A stretch of 64,000 nucleotides of DNA from positions 6,259,001 to 6,323,000 of the forward strand of contig NZ_CP054916.1 of the NCBI RefSeq assembly GCF_013364155.1, given 5' to 3'. Numbering within the stretch: the first letter of the stretch is position 1; every line of letters begins with the position of its first letter. Shown here piece by piece: positions 28,567 through 37,396 of this stretch. The notes beneath the pieces were generated by a model. That model had not been told where the DNA came from. It saw only the letters and a program-made list of their open reading frames with translations, and made no database searches. The position numbers and the translations under genes are program-made. The DNA comes from Streptomyces sp. NA02950. Lineage in GTDB: Bacteria > Actinomycetota > Actinomycetes > Streptomycetales > Streptomycetaceae.

Positions 28567-29658
28567 ATGTCCTCCGCGCTGACCGATCTCTTTCGGTATC
28601 CGATCGTGCAGGCGCCGATGGCGGGCGGAGCGTCCTGCCCCCCGCTGGCCGCCGCCGTCTCCGAGGCCGGCGGTCTCGGTTTTCTCGCCGCCGGGTACAA
28701 GACCCCGGAGGCGATGTACGAAGAGATCAAACAGCTGCGCGGACTGACCGACCGGCCCTTCGGCGTCAATCTGTTCATGCCGCAGCCGCCCACCGCCGAC
28801 CCGGCCGCCATCGAGGTCTACCGCGAGCAGCTCGCGGGCGAGGCCACCTGGTACCAGACGCCGCTCGGCGACCCCGACGCGGGCGTGGACGACGCGTACG
28901 AGGCGAAGCTGGCGATCCTGCTCGACGACCCGGCGCCGGTGGTCTCGTTCACCTTCGGCTGCCCCACCCGAGATGTCCTGGACGCCCTGGCCAAGGCCGG
29001 TACGCGCACCGTCGTCACGGTCACCTCGCCGGTCGAGGCGCAGAGCGCCCAGTGGGCGGGCGCCGACGCGCTCTGTGTGCAGGGCGTGGAGGCGGGCGGC
29101 CACCAGGGCGGCTTCCGCAACGACCCGGCCGAGGACGGCATGGGCGGCGGCTTCGGGCTGCTGTCGCTGATCGCGCTGGTCCGCGAGTTCGTGCAGATTT
29201 CGGTCATCGCGGCGGGCGGGCTGATGCGCGGTTCCCAGATCGCCGCGGCGCTGGCCGCAGGCGCGAGCGCGGCCCAGCTGGGCACCGCGTTCCTGGTGAC
29301 CGCCGAGTCCAGGGCCAACGGCCTGCACAAGCGCGCCATGACGGACCCGATGTTCGGCCGGACCGAGCTGACCCGCGCCTTCTCCGGCCGTCCGGCCCGG
29401 GGCCTGGTCAACCGGTTCATCCGCGAGCACGGCCCGTACGCCCCGGCCGCCTACCCCCAGCTGCACCACCTCACCTCCGGGCTGCGCAAGGCCGCGGCCA
29501 AGAAGGGCGATCCGCAGGGCATGGCGCTGTGGGCCGGACAGGGCCACCGGCTGGCCCGTGAGCTGCCCGCCGGGAAGCTGGTGGAGACGCTGGCGGCCGA
29601 ACTGGACGCGGCGCGGGCCGCGTTGAACGTCAAGCCGTCCGACGGCGAGGTGCTGTGA
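28567..29658 (+). CDS. Nitronate monooxygenase family flavoprotein
   Basis: 363 residues, an FMN-binding TIM barrel. PIVQAPMAGGASCPPLAAAVSEAGGLGFLAAGY at the start, VSFTFGCP, GVEAGGHQGG (the catalytic-His region: EAGGHxG) and IAAGGLMRGSQIAAALAAGASAAQLGTAF (phosphate-binding of FMN) define the NMO/2-nitropropane dioxygenase family. These oxidise propionate-3-nitronate or act as enoyl reductases. The His in GGHQGG is present, supporting oxidase activity. ATG 28567 is chosen; a GTG two codons earlier is possible. The stop overlaps the rsmE start by 4 nt. Confidence 0.9.
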   Translation: MSSALTDLFRYPIVQAPMAGGASCPPLAAAVSEAGGLGFLAAGYKTPEAMYEEIKQLRGLTDRPFGVNLFMPQPPTADPAAIEVYREQLAGEATWYQTPLGDPDAGVDDAYEAKLAILLDDPAPVVSFTFGCPTRDVLDALAKAGTRTVVTVTSPVEAQSAQWAGADALCVQGVEAGGHQGGFRNDPAEDGMGGGFGLLSLIALVREFVQISVIAAGGLMRGSQIAAALAAGASAAQLGTAFLVTAESRANGLHKRAMTDPMFGRTELTRAFSGRPARGLVNRFIREHGPYAPAAYPQLHHLTSGLRKAAAKKGDPQGMALWAGQGHRLARELPAGKLVETLAAELDAARAALNVKPSDGEVL

Positions 29659-30398
29659 CCGCCCCGGTGTTCGTGGCCGACTCCCTGGAGGGGGCGGCCG
29701 CGGGGGCCCGGATCGCGCTGGAAGGGCCCGAGGGGCGGCATGCCGTCTCCGTACGGCGGCTGCGCGTCGGCGAGCCCGTAGTGCTCACCGACGGGCGCGG
29801 CACGGGCGTCTCCGGCGCCGTGGCGGCCGTCGAGGGCAAGGACCGGCTGCTGGTCGAGGTGGCCGAGGTGCGTCACGAGGAGCCGCCGAGCCCGCGGATC
29901 ACCGTGGTGCAGGCCCTTCCGAAGGGCGACCGCGGCGAGGTGGCCGTGGAGACCATGACCGAGACCGGTGTGGACGCGGTGGTGCCGTGGACGGCCGCCC
30001 GGTGCATCACCCAGTGGAAGGGCGAGCGCGGGCTGAAGGCGCTCGGCAAGTGGCGGGCGACCGCCCGCGAGGCGGGCAAGCAGTCCCGCCGGCTGACCTT
30101 CCCGGAGGTCACGGACGCGATGACGACCAAGCAGGTTGCTCGACTTCTGGCCGATGCCGATTTCGCGGCCGTCCTGCACGAGGAGGGCAGCGCACCGCTG
30201 GCCGCGGCGCACCTGCCCGCCTCCGGTGAGATCGTGCTCGTGGTGGGTCCCGAAGGGGGAGTCTCCCCCGAGGAGTTGACCGCATTCGCCGAGGCGGGCG
30301 CGGCACCGTACCGGCTGGGCCCGAGCGTGCTGCGCACCTCGACGGCCGGAACGGCGGCGGCCGCGCTGCTGCTGGGGCGTACCGGCCGCTGGGGCTGA
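29655..30398 (+). CDS. rsmE: 16S rRNA (uracil-1498-N3)-methyltransferase RsmE
   Basis: 247 residues from GTG 29655, overlapping the preceding stop (GTGA). A PUA-like N-terminal domain (EGPEGRHAVSVRRLRVGEPV) precedes a SPOUT methyltransferase domain with the knot motifs VQALPKGDRGEVAVETMTETGV, KQSRRLTFPEV, VVGPEGGVSPEEL and LGPSVLRTSTAGTAA. It methylates U1498 in the 30S decoding centre with SAM. In many bacteria it directly follows dnaJ/prmA; here an NMO gene sits between. A HIT-family gene follows after one lipoprotein gene. Confidence 0.96.
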   Translation: MTAPVFVADSLEGAAAGARIALEGPEGRHAVSVRRLRVGEPVVLTDGRGTGVSGAVAAVEGKDRLLVEVAEVRHEEPPSPRITVVQALPKGDRGEVAVETMTETGVDAVVPWTAARCITQWKGERGLKALGKWRATAREAGKQSRRLTFPEVTDAMTTKQVARLLADADFAAVLHEEGSAPLAAAHLPASGEIVLVVGPEGGVSPEELTAFAEAGAAPYRLGPSVLRTSTAGTAAAALLLGRTGRWG

Positions 30399-30498
30399 GC
30401 GGCCCTCCCGGGCCTGTCTCCGGGGGCGATGCCATGACCTGGCACGGTGGCCGACGATGGTCTTCCGGTACGTCGCACCCAGTGGGAACCTGTCCCCT

Positions 30499-31065
30499 AT
30501 GGGGGTATTGAGCCTTGTAAGGCATCGTCACGGGCGGCCGTTCCTGGCCATCGCGGCATCGGTCGCGGCCGTCGTCGCGGTGACCGGATGCGACCCGGAG
30601 GACAACGGGGTCAGCTCCATCGTCGTCGCGGTCACCACCGACAAGGTCGCCTCCCGGGCCCTGGAGAAGGGCGGTGTCGACGTCCGCTGGATGACCTGCA
30701 ACGCGGACCTGAAGGGCGGCCGCACGGCCGGTGCTTCGGCCTCGGGCGACACCAACCGTGAGCGGGACGAGGGCACCGAGACCGACGCGTCGGTCGACTG
30801 CCGGGGCGAGACCGAGAACGACAAGAAGATCAAGATCACCGGCAAGGTCACCTTCGTACGGAAGAACCACTGTGTACGGGGCCAGTTGACGGCCTCCGTG
30901 GACGGGCACCGGGCCTTCGAGGCCCGGGTGATCGGGGAGTGCGACGGTGGCCGCGACGACGACCGCGGCTCCGGGCGGGACAACGACCGGAACAGCGAGC
31001 GCCCCGAGCCGCACCGCAGCTACCCCCTGGACCACCGGACCACCGAGGGCACCCAGGGCAAGTAG
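30499..31065 (+). CDS. Secreted lipoprotein, unknown function
   Basis: 188 residues from ATG 30499. A basic start (VRHRHGRPF) and hydrophobic stretch (LAIAASVAAVVAV) end in the lipobox VTGC, so Cys near residue 29 becomes the lipidated N terminus after signal peptidase II cleavage. The mature part has three further cysteines (MTCNAD, VDCRGE, NHCVRG and ECDGG regions), suggesting disulfides, and a charged Asp/Arg-rich tail (GRDDDRGSGRDNDRNSERPE). No domain is recognised. It lies between rsmE and the HIT gene on the same strand. Confidence 0.8.
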   Translation: MGVLSLVRHRHGRPFLAIAASVAAVVAVTGCDPEDNGVSSIVVAVTTDKVASRALEKGGVDVRWMTCNADLKGGRTAGASASGDTNRERDEGTETDASVDCRGETENDKKIKITGKVTFVRKNHCVRGQLTASVDGHRAFEARVIGECDGGRDDDRGSGRDNDRNSERPEPHRSYPLDHRTTEGTQGK

Positions 31066-31197
31066 GGCGGGTGGGAACGAGCGGGCACCAGCGGGAGCGG
31101 GCGGACACCCAGGGCACAGGGGATTCGGGTGCACCGCCGGCGGGGCGTCCCGGTACCATCCGGTCCGTACCAGCCGACGATCCGTGAGGAGCCACCG

Positions 31198-31557
31198 GTG
31201 GCGGGAGAACCGCAGGCCGACTGCCTGTTCTGCAAGATTGTCTCGGGGGAGGTGCCGGCCACCGTCGTCCGTGAGACCGACACCACGGTCGCCTTCCGCG
31301 ACATCAACCCCCAGGCGCCGACCCACATTCTGGTGATCCCCAAGGTCCACTACCCGGACGCCGCCGCCCTTGCCACGGCCGAGCCGCAGATCACCGCCGA
31401 TGTGCTGCGCGAGGCGGGCACGGTCGCGGCCGAGGAGAAGATCGACGGCACGGGTTTCCGCGTGGTGTTCAACACCGGCTCCGGCGCCGGGCAGACCGTT
31501 TTCCACGCACATGCCCACGTCCTGGGCGGCCGCGGGCTCAACTGGCCCCCCGGGTAG
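31198..31557 (+). CDS. HIT/HINT family nucleotide hydrolase
   Basis: 119 residues from GTG 31198 (GTGAGGAG ribosome site 6 nt upstream). The HINT-type start [13 protein letters not shown] (Zn-type cysteines C12 and C15) and the catalytic histidine triad HAHAHVLGG near the end are intact. Family members hydrolyse adenosine 5'-phosphoramidates such as AMP-lysine. The gene is followed after 4 nt by the RNase Z-like gene, a tight two-gene unit. Confidence 0.93.
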   Translation: MAGEPQADCLFCKIVSGEVPATVVRETDTTVAFRDINPQAPTHILVIPKVHYPDAAALATAEPQITADVLREAGTVAAEEKIDGTGFRVVFNTGSGAGQTVFHAHAHVLGGRGLNWPPG

Positions 31558-31561
31558 TCCG

Positions 31562-32482
31562 GTGTCCGCACGCGAACTGGTCGTCCTCGGCACCGCCAGC
31601 CAGGTGCCCACCCGCCAGCGCAACCACAACGGCTATCTGCTGCGGTGGGATGGCGACGGGCTCCTCTTCGACCCCGGCGAGGGCACCCAGCGCCAGATGC
31701 TGCGGGCCGGTGTCGCCGCGCACGACATCGACCGGATCTGTGTCACGCACTTCCACGGCGACCATTCGCTGGGACTCGCCGGGGTGATCCAGCGGATCAA
31801 CCTGGACCGGGTGCCGCATCCGGTGACCGCGCACTACCCGGGCGGCGGACAGCGCTTCTTCGAGCGGCTGCGCTACGCCACCGCGTACCGCGAGACGGTG
31901 CCGCTGGCCGAGCGGCCGATCGAGGGCGAGGGCGGGGTGATCGCCCGGACGCCCGCCTACACGCTGGAGGCCGCCCGGCTGTCGCACCCCGTGGAGTCCT
32001 ACGGCTACCGCCTCGTCGAGCCCGACGGCCGCCGCATACTGCCCGAGCGACTGGCGGCGCTCGGCATCCGCGGTGCGGAGATCGGCCGCCTCCAGCGGGA
32101 CGGCACGCTGGAGCGGGACGGGCGCACGATCGCCCTCGAGGAGGTCAGCGAGGCCCGCCGCGGCCAGCGCTTCGCCTTCGTCATGGACACCCGGCTGTGC
32201 GACGGCGCGTACGCCCTGGCGCAGGGGTGCGATCTGCTGGTCATCGAGTCGACCTTCCTCGACGAGGACGAGCCGCTCGCCGTCGAGTACGGCCACCTCA
32301 CCGCCGGGCAGGCGGCCCGCCTCGCGGCCGAAGCGGGCGTCCGGCACCTCGTCCTGACCCACTTCTCCCAGCGCTACGGAGACCCCTCCGACTTCGAACG
32401 CCAGGCCCGCGCCGCGGGCTTCGACGGCGACCTCACGGTGGCCCAGGACCTGATGACGGTGGTCGTGCCCAAGCGCCGCTGA
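31562..32482 (+). CDS. rnz: Ribonuclease Z (MBL-fold tRNA 3' endonuclease)
   Basis: 306 residues from GTG 31562. The zinc motif is [15 protein letters not shown] (His-x-His-x-Asp-His). [22 protein letters not shown] is the RNase Z N-terminal signature, [15 protein letters not shown] and [18 protein letters not shown] follow, and [10 protein letters not shown] carries the last His. It cleaves the 3' trailer of tRNA precursors, a needed step here because the visible tRNA-Ala lacks an encoded CCA. It starts 4 nt after the HIT stop and is probably co-transcribed. Confidence 0.93.
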   Translation: MSARELVVLGTASQVPTRQRNHNGYLLRWDGDGLLFDPGEGTQRQMLRAGVAAHDIDRICVTHFHGDHSLGLAGVIQRINLDRVPHPVTAHYPGGGQRFFERLRYATAYRETVPLAERPIEGEGGVIARTPAYTLEAARLSHPVESYGYRLVEPDGRRILPERLAALGIRGAEIGRLQRDGTLERDGRTIALEEVSEARRGQRFAFVMDTRLCDGAYALAQGCDLLVIESTFLDEDEPLAVEYGHLTAGQAARLAAEAGVRHLVLTHFSQRYGDPSDFERQARAAGFDGDLTVAQDLMTVVVPKRR

Positions 32483-32893
32483 GGCGGCGCGGGGGCGCGG
32501 CGGCCTCGCGCGGCGCCCGGGCCCGCGCGGCCCCGGGCCCCGGCCCGTGGGCCCTGCGGCGCCGTGCCGTGTGGGCCGGCGTCCAGCGGGAGTCCTGCCG
32601 TTCGCGCCCGGACGGGAGCCCGTTCCGGTTCGCGCAAGAGGCGGCCGGGCGTATGCCGGTGGTGGGCGGCCCGGATCGCCCGGCCCCTGTGGCGGCCCGT
32701 CGCCGGGCCGTGCGGAGGCCGCTTCGGGGGCCCGCGCCCGCGCCGGCGGCGTGGGCCGGCGCGGGCCGCCGCGATGCGGTGTCTGTGGGATCGGGCACAC
32801 TGGCCGCACCGCTTCCGACGGCGATGACGACCGCGAGGACGTGCACGGCGGCGGGAGTGCCGGTACGAACGGTTCGACCTGGGAGCACACACG
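32483..32893 (+). other. 411-nt gap, no gene seen
   Basis: Extremely GC-rich (runs of GGGCCCGCGCGGCCCCGGG type) with many overlapping short inverted repeats after rnz that could terminate transcription. No frame has a ribosome site and protein-like composition. The promoter of the downstream kinase should lie in 32760-32890, but no clear -35/-10 pair is evident. Confidence 0.4.
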
Positions 32894-33997
32894 GTGACGA
32901 CATATGACGGCGACGAGCATGCGGCGGGCCGCCCCCTGCTCGACCCGCTCGCGGCCGTTCGCGGGCCCGGCGATCCGGCCTGCGACGTCTATCTGACCGG
33001 CACCGTCTTCCTCGACATCATCTTCACCGGTCTGGACTCCGCCCCCATCCGCGGCACCGAGTCCTGGGCGCGGGGAATGGGCTCCAGCCCCGGCGGCGTC
33101 GCCAATATGGCGACCGCCCTGGCGCGGCTGGGGCTGCGTACCTCCCTGGCCGCCGCCTTCGGCGACGACCACTACGGCGACTACTGCCGTGACGAGCTCG
33201 ACCGCGGCGAGGGGATCGATCTGTCGCTGTCGCGGACGATCCCGGGCTGGCATTCCCCGGTGACCGTCTCCATGGCCTACGAGGGCGAGCGGACGATGGT
33301 CTCCCACGGCCATGAGGCGCCCCCGCCGGAGGAGCCCGCGCCCAGCTGCCCGCCCCCGTCCCGCGCCGCCATCGCCTCGCTCGTCCCCGGCCGCCGCGAG
33401 GAGTGGGTCGCGGAGGCCGCGCGCAAGGGCAGCCGGGTGTTCGCGGACGTCGGCTGGGACGACACCGGCCGCTGGGACCCGGACGACCTCGCCGATCTGG
33501 AGCACTGCGAGGCGTTCCTGCCGAACGCGGCCGAGGCGATGAGCTACACCCGCACCGACTGCCCGCGCGCCGCCGCCCGCGCACTGGCCGACCGCGTGCC
33601 GCTCGCGGTCGTCACCCTGGGTGCCGAGGGAGCGTACGCGGTCGACGGCCGCACCGGTGAGACCGCCGAGGTGCCCGCGATCGCCGTGGAGGCACTGGAT
33701 CCGACCGGCGCCGGGGACGTGTTCGTCGCGGGCTTCGTCACCGGCACCCTCGCCGAGTGGCCGCTGGCCGACCGGCTGGCCTTCGCCGGGCTGACCGCCG
33801 CGCTGTCCGTCCAGGAGTTCGGCGGCTCGCTGTCCGCGCCCGGCTGGGTCGAGATCGCCGCCTGGTGGCAGCACGCCCGCGCCTACGACGACCAGCCGCT
33901 GCGCCGTTACGCCTTCCTGGACCGGATACTCCCGGGCGCCGCCCGCCCCTGGCCGCTCCGCCGGGCCGTCCCCACCATCGGCTTCCGGCGGGCCTGA
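32894..33997 (+). CDS. PfkB-family carbohydrate kinase
   Basis: 367 residues from GTG 32894. Ribokinase-fold signatures are SSPGGVANMATALARLG (substrate site), GDDHYGDYC and the ATP/catalytic motif DPTGAGDVFVAGF (~269-281) with the catalytic Asp in GAGD. It phosphorylates a sugar or nucleoside; the specificity is not evident. There is an unusual Pro/Glu-rich loop (EAPPPEEPAPSCPPPS, ~140-156) inside the lid region. A conserved neighbour of rnz and phoH in Streptomyces. Alone in its transcription unit. Confidence 0.9.
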   Translation: MTTYDGDEHAAGRPLLDPLAAVRGPGDPACDVYLTGTVFLDIIFTGLDSAPIRGTESWARGMGSSPGGVANMATALARLGLRTSLAAAFGDDHYGDYCRDELDRGEGIDLSLSRTIPGWHSPVTVSMAYEGERTMVSHGHEAPPPEEPAPSCPPPSRAAIASLVPGRREEWVAEAARKGSRVFADVGWDDTGRWDPDDLADLEHCEAFLPNAAEAMSYTRTDCPRAAARALADRVPLAVVTLGAEGAYAVDGRTGETAEVPAIAVEALDPTGAGDVFVAGFVTGTLAEWPLADRLAFAGLTAALSVQEFGGSLSAPGWVEIAAWWQHARAYDDQPLRRYAFLDRILPGAARPWPLRRAVPTIGFRRA

Positions 33998-34168
33998 CCG
34001 CCCCGGGGTCCGCCCGTGGTCCCGGCCTGCGGGGATGGTGTGATGAGCGGGTACGGAGTAAAAGCGCTCGGGTCTTGTCGGTGCTCCGTCGTACCCTGGT
34101 ATCTCAAGGTTGTCGAGCGGCGAGAACCGTTTGTCACAGGAGGTAGGAGCAGGCCCGAGAGCCGGCCC

Positions 34169-35173
34169 ATGACGCAACCAACCACAGCACGGCAGGCGCA
34201 TGCGCAGTTCACGGTCCCGACCAAGCACCCCATGGTGATGGTCCTGGGATCAGGGGACTCGCTGCTGCGTGTGATCGAGAACGCGTTCCCGGCGACCGAT
34301 ATCCACGTGCGAGGCAATGAAGTCAGCGCGACGGGGGATCCGAAGGAAGTCGCCCTCATCCAGCGCCTGTTCGACGAGATGATGCTGGTGCTCCGCACCG
34401 GTCAACCGATGACGGAGGATGCGGTGGAGCGCTCGATCTCCATGCTGCGCGCGGCGGAGAACGGGGAGGGCGCGGCGGAGGAGACCCCCGCCGAGGTGCT
34501 CACCCAGAACATCCTCTCCAACCGCGGCCGCACCATCCGCCCCAAGACGCTCAACCAGAAGCGCTATGTCGACGCCATCGACAAGCACACCGTCGTCTTC
34601 GGCATCGGCCCCGCCGGGACCGGCAAGACCTATCTGGCCATGGCCAAGGCGGTCCAGGCGCTTCAGTCCAAGCAGGTCACCCGGATCATCCTGACCCGTC
34701 CGGCGGTCGAGGCGGGAGAGCGGCTCGGGTTCCTGCCCGGCACGCTCTACGAGAAGATCGATCCGTATCTGCGGCCGCTGTACGACGCGCTGCACGACAT
34801 GCTCGACCCCGACTCCATCCCGCGTCTGATGGCCGCGGGCACGATCGAGGTCGCGCCGCTGGCGTACATGCGCGGCCGTACGCTCAACGACGCGTTCATC
34901 ATCCTCGACGAGGCGCAGAACACGAACCCCGAGCAGATGAAGATGTTCCTCACCCGGCTCGGCTTCGACTCCAAGATCGTGATCACGGGTGACATCACCC
35001 AGATCGACCTGCCCGGCGGGACCAAGAGCGGTCTGCGCCAGGTGCGGGAGATCCTGGACGGTGTCGACGATGTCCACTTCTCCATACTCACCAGCACCGA
35101 CGTGGTCCGGCACAAGCTGGTCGGCCGCATCGTCGACGCGTACGACGAGTACGACAGCCGCAACGGAAAGTAA
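34169..35173 (+). CDS. PhoH-like ATPase
   Basis: 334 residues from ATG 34169 ([14 protein letters not shown], the usual Streptomyces start); upstream extension to 34016 has no family counterpart. An N-terminal KH-like region ([31 protein letters not shown]) precedes a P-loop domain with Walker [10 protein letters not shown] (~148), Walker [10 protein letters not shown] (~243) and sensor [11 protein letters not shown]. PhoH proteins are predicted RNA helicases or RNase-linked ATPases; with YbeY just downstream they act in rRNA maturation and quality control. The 12-nt gap to ybeY indicates an operon. Confidence 0.95.
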   Translation: MTQPTTARQAHAQFTVPTKHPMVMVLGSGDSLLRVIENAFPATDIHVRGNEVSATGDPKEVALIQRLFDEMMLVLRTGQPMTEDAVERSISMLRAAENGEGAAEETPAEVLTQNILSNRGRTIRPKTLNQKRYVDAIDKHTVVFGIGPAGTGKTYLAMAKAVQALQSKQVTRIILTRPAVEAGERLGFLPGTLYEKIDPYLRPLYDALHDMLDPDSIPRLMAAGTIEVAPLAYMRGRTLNDAFIILDEAQNTNPEQMKMFLTRLGFDSKIVITGDITQIDLPGGTKSGLRQVREILDGVDDVHFSILTSTDVVRHKLVGRIVDAYDEYDSRNGK

Positions 35174-35185
35174 TCACGAAGCCCC

Positions 35186-35683
35186 ATGGCGATCGACGTC
35201 AACAACGAATCCGGCACGGACATCGACGAGCGGGCGATCCTGGACGTCGCCCGCTATGCCCTGGCCCGGATGCGCATCCACCCGCTCTCCGAGCTCTCGG
35301 TGATCGTCGTTGACGCCGACGCCATGGAGCAGCTCCACATCCAGTGGATGGACCTGCCGGGGCCGACCGATGTCATGTCCTTCCCGATGGACGAGCTGCG
35401 GCCGCCCGCCAAGGACGACGAGGAGCCCCCGCAGGGCCTCCTCGGTGACATCGTGCTCTGTCCCGAAGTGGCCAGGAAGCAGGGCGAGGAGGCGCCGACC
35501 GGGCACTCCATGGACGAGGAGCTCCAGCTGCTCACCGTCCACGGCCTCCTCCACCTCCTCGGCTACGACCACGAGGAGCCGGACGAGCGCGCCGAGATGT
35601 TCGGCCTCCAGGCAGCGATCGTCGACGGCTGGCGCGCCGAGTACGGTCTGACCGGCCCCTCCCCGGCCCCCACCACCCGATGA
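35186..35683 (+). CDS. ybeY: Endoribonuclease YbeY
   Basis: 165 residues from ATG 35186. The metal site [11 protein letters not shown] (His-x3-His-x5-His) is complete, preceded by [12 protein letters not shown] and [12 protein letters not shown]. It is a single-strand endoRNase for 16S rRNA 3'-end maturation and 70S quality control. It is the middle gene of phoH-ybeY-corC, and its stop overlaps the corC-type start (GATGA). Confidence 0.97.
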   Translation: MAIDVNNESGTDIDERAILDVARYALARMRIHPLSELSVIVVDADAMEQLHIQWMDLPGPTDVMSFPMDELRPPAKDDEEPPQGLLGDIVLCPEVARKQGEEAPTGHSMDEELQLLTVHGLLHLLGYDHEEPDERAEMFGLQAAIVDGWRAEYGLTGPSPAPTTR

Positions 35684-36993
35684 GCGGGCAGCTCGTCACG
35701 GCGGCCGTCCTGCTGGTGGTCGTCGCCTGGCTGGCGGCGTGCGCCGAGGCGGGGCTCGCCCGCACCACCCGGTTCCGGGCCGAGGAGGCCGTGCGCACCG
35801 GGCGGCGCGGCAGCGCCAAGCTGATGCATGTCGCCGGGGACCCCACCCGCTATCTCAATGTCGCGCTGCTGGTCCGGGTGGCCTGTGAGGTGGCGGCGGG
35901 CGCGGTGGTCACCTACGCCTGTCTGCGCGAGTTCCCCGAGACCTGGAAGGCGCTGACCGTCGCGATCGGCGTGATGGTCCTGGTGTCGTACGTCGCCGTC
36001 GGCGTCTCACCGCGCACCATCGGCGCCCAGCACCCGCTGAACACCTCGACCGCGGCCGCCTATGTGCTGATTCCGCTGGCCCGGGTCATGGGTCCGATCC
36101 CGCCGCTGCTGATCCTCCTCGGTAACGCGCTCACGCCCGGAAAGGGCTTCCGCAAGGGCCCGTTCGCCTCCGAGGCCGAGCTGCGCGCCCTGGTCGACCT
36201 CGCGGAGCAGGAATCGCTGATCGAGGACGAGGAGCGGCGCATGGTCCACTCCGTCTTCGAGCTCGGCGACACCCTGGTGCGCGAGGTCATGGTGCCGCGC
36301 ACCGACCTCGTCGCCATCGAGCGCTACAAGACCATCCGGCAGGCGCTCACCCTCGCGCTGCGCTCCGGCTTCTCCCGGATCCCGGTCACCGGGGAGAACG
36401 AGGACGACATCGTCGGGATCGTCTACCTCAAGGACCTGGTCCGCAAGACACACATCAACCGCGAGGCCGAATCCGAGCTGGTCTCCACCGCGATGCGGCC
36501 CGCCGCCTTCGTCCCGGACACCAAGAACGCGGGCGATCTGCTGCGCGAGATGCAGCGGGACCGCAACCATGTGGCCGTCGCCATCGACGAGTACGGCGGC
36601 ACGGCCGGGATCGTGACCATCGAGGACATCCTCGAGGAGATCGTCGGTGAGATCACCGACGAGTACGACCGGGAGCTGCCGCCCGTCGAGGACCTGGGCG
36701 ACGGCACCCACCGGGTCACCGCCCGGCTCGACCTCGGCGACCTGGGCGAGCTGTACGGGACGGATCTGGAGGACGAGGACGTCGAGACGGTGGGCGGACT
36801 GCTCGCCAAGGCGCTGGGCCGGGTGCCGATCGCGGGCGCCACGGCCGAGGTCGATGTCCCCGACGGCGGTACGGACCCGGCGCTCAAGGCCCTGCGGCTG
36901 ACCGCCGAGTCCCCGGCCGGACGCCGCAACCGCATCGTCACGGTGCTGGTCGAGCCGGTCCGGGAGACCGCCGCCGCCGAACCGGAGGCGTAG
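35680..36993 (+). CDS. CorC/HlyC family membrane protein with CBS pair (CNNM type)
   Basis: 437 residues. Residues 1-~150 are a DUF21/CNNM transmembrane domain of four helices. The CBS pair follows ([20 protein letters not shown] to [11 protein letters not shown], then [19 protein letters not shown] to [19 protein letters not shown]). The C-terminal CorC_HlyC domain includes [19 protein letters not shown] sequence ([12 protein letters not shown]). Relatives mediate Mg/Co efflux. All domains are intact. It ends the phoH operon. An accessory insert begins right after it. Confidence 0.93.
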   Translation: MSGQLVTAAVLLVVVAWLAACAEAGLARTTRFRAEEAVRTGRRGSAKLMHVAGDPTRYLNVALLVRVACEVAAGAVVTYACLREFPETWKALTVAIGVMVLVSYVAVGVSPRTIGAQHPLNTSTAAAYVLIPLARVMGPIPPLLILLGNALTPGKGFRKGPFASEAELRALVDLAEQESLIEDEERRMVHSVFELGDTLVREVMVPRTDLVAIERYKTIRQALTLALRSGFSRIPVTGENEDDIVGIVYLKDLVRKTHINREAESELVSTAMRPAAFVPDTKNAGDLLREMQRDRNHVAVAIDEYGGTAGIVTIEDILEEIVGEITDEYDRELPPVEDLGDGTHRVTARLDLGDLGELYGTDLEDEDVETVGGLLAKALGRVPIAGATAEVDVPDGGTDPALKALRLTAESPAGRRNRIVTVLVEPVRETAAAEPEA

Positions 36994-37396
36994 CCGAGCC
37001 GCGTTGGTCCTCGTTCACCGCGCCGCGGTGTTGTGCCCACCCTCCGTGCCCACCTTCCATGCCCACTCTCCGCGCGCCCCCCGGCCGCCGCGGCGCGGCG
37101 GTGGCCTGTGTCGACGCGCCCCGGCACGCCCGCGCAACCGGGTGCGCGGGACTGCGCTGCGCCATCCGAGTGGAAAGGGCCCCCACACTCTGGCCCATCT
37201 GGCGTAGGCCCCTGCTTACTTGCAGATACCGACTGGTGGGTCGCCCATACCTCTGTCGGGGGACGGTCGGCCTGTCAACTTGACGTAGACGGACGACCGT
37301 ATGGGCACCCCCGTGCAGAGGCCATGGCTCCGCGCGGCATGCGTCGCGCGGAGCCGGGCGGCCCATCTCATCCGCAATCCGGAAGGGGCCGCTCCT
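36994..37396 (+). other. 403-nt gap at the left edge of the accessory insert
   Basis: No gene. GCCCATAC (about 37243-37250) and GTATGGGC (about 37299-37306) are an 8-bp inverted repeat flanking ~48 nt, upstream of the Ig-repeat gene, and could be a regulatory dyad. TTGCAG near 37220 is a possible -35. There is no terminal repeat or integrase site that would mark the insert boundary. Confidence 0.4.

Noticed and set aside
24370..29547. A 1725-codon minus-strand open frame
   Set aside because: Only its last ~275 codons (the DUF3097 gene) are protein-like. The rest is antisense to hrcA, dnaJ and the NMO gene and is open because of high G+C.
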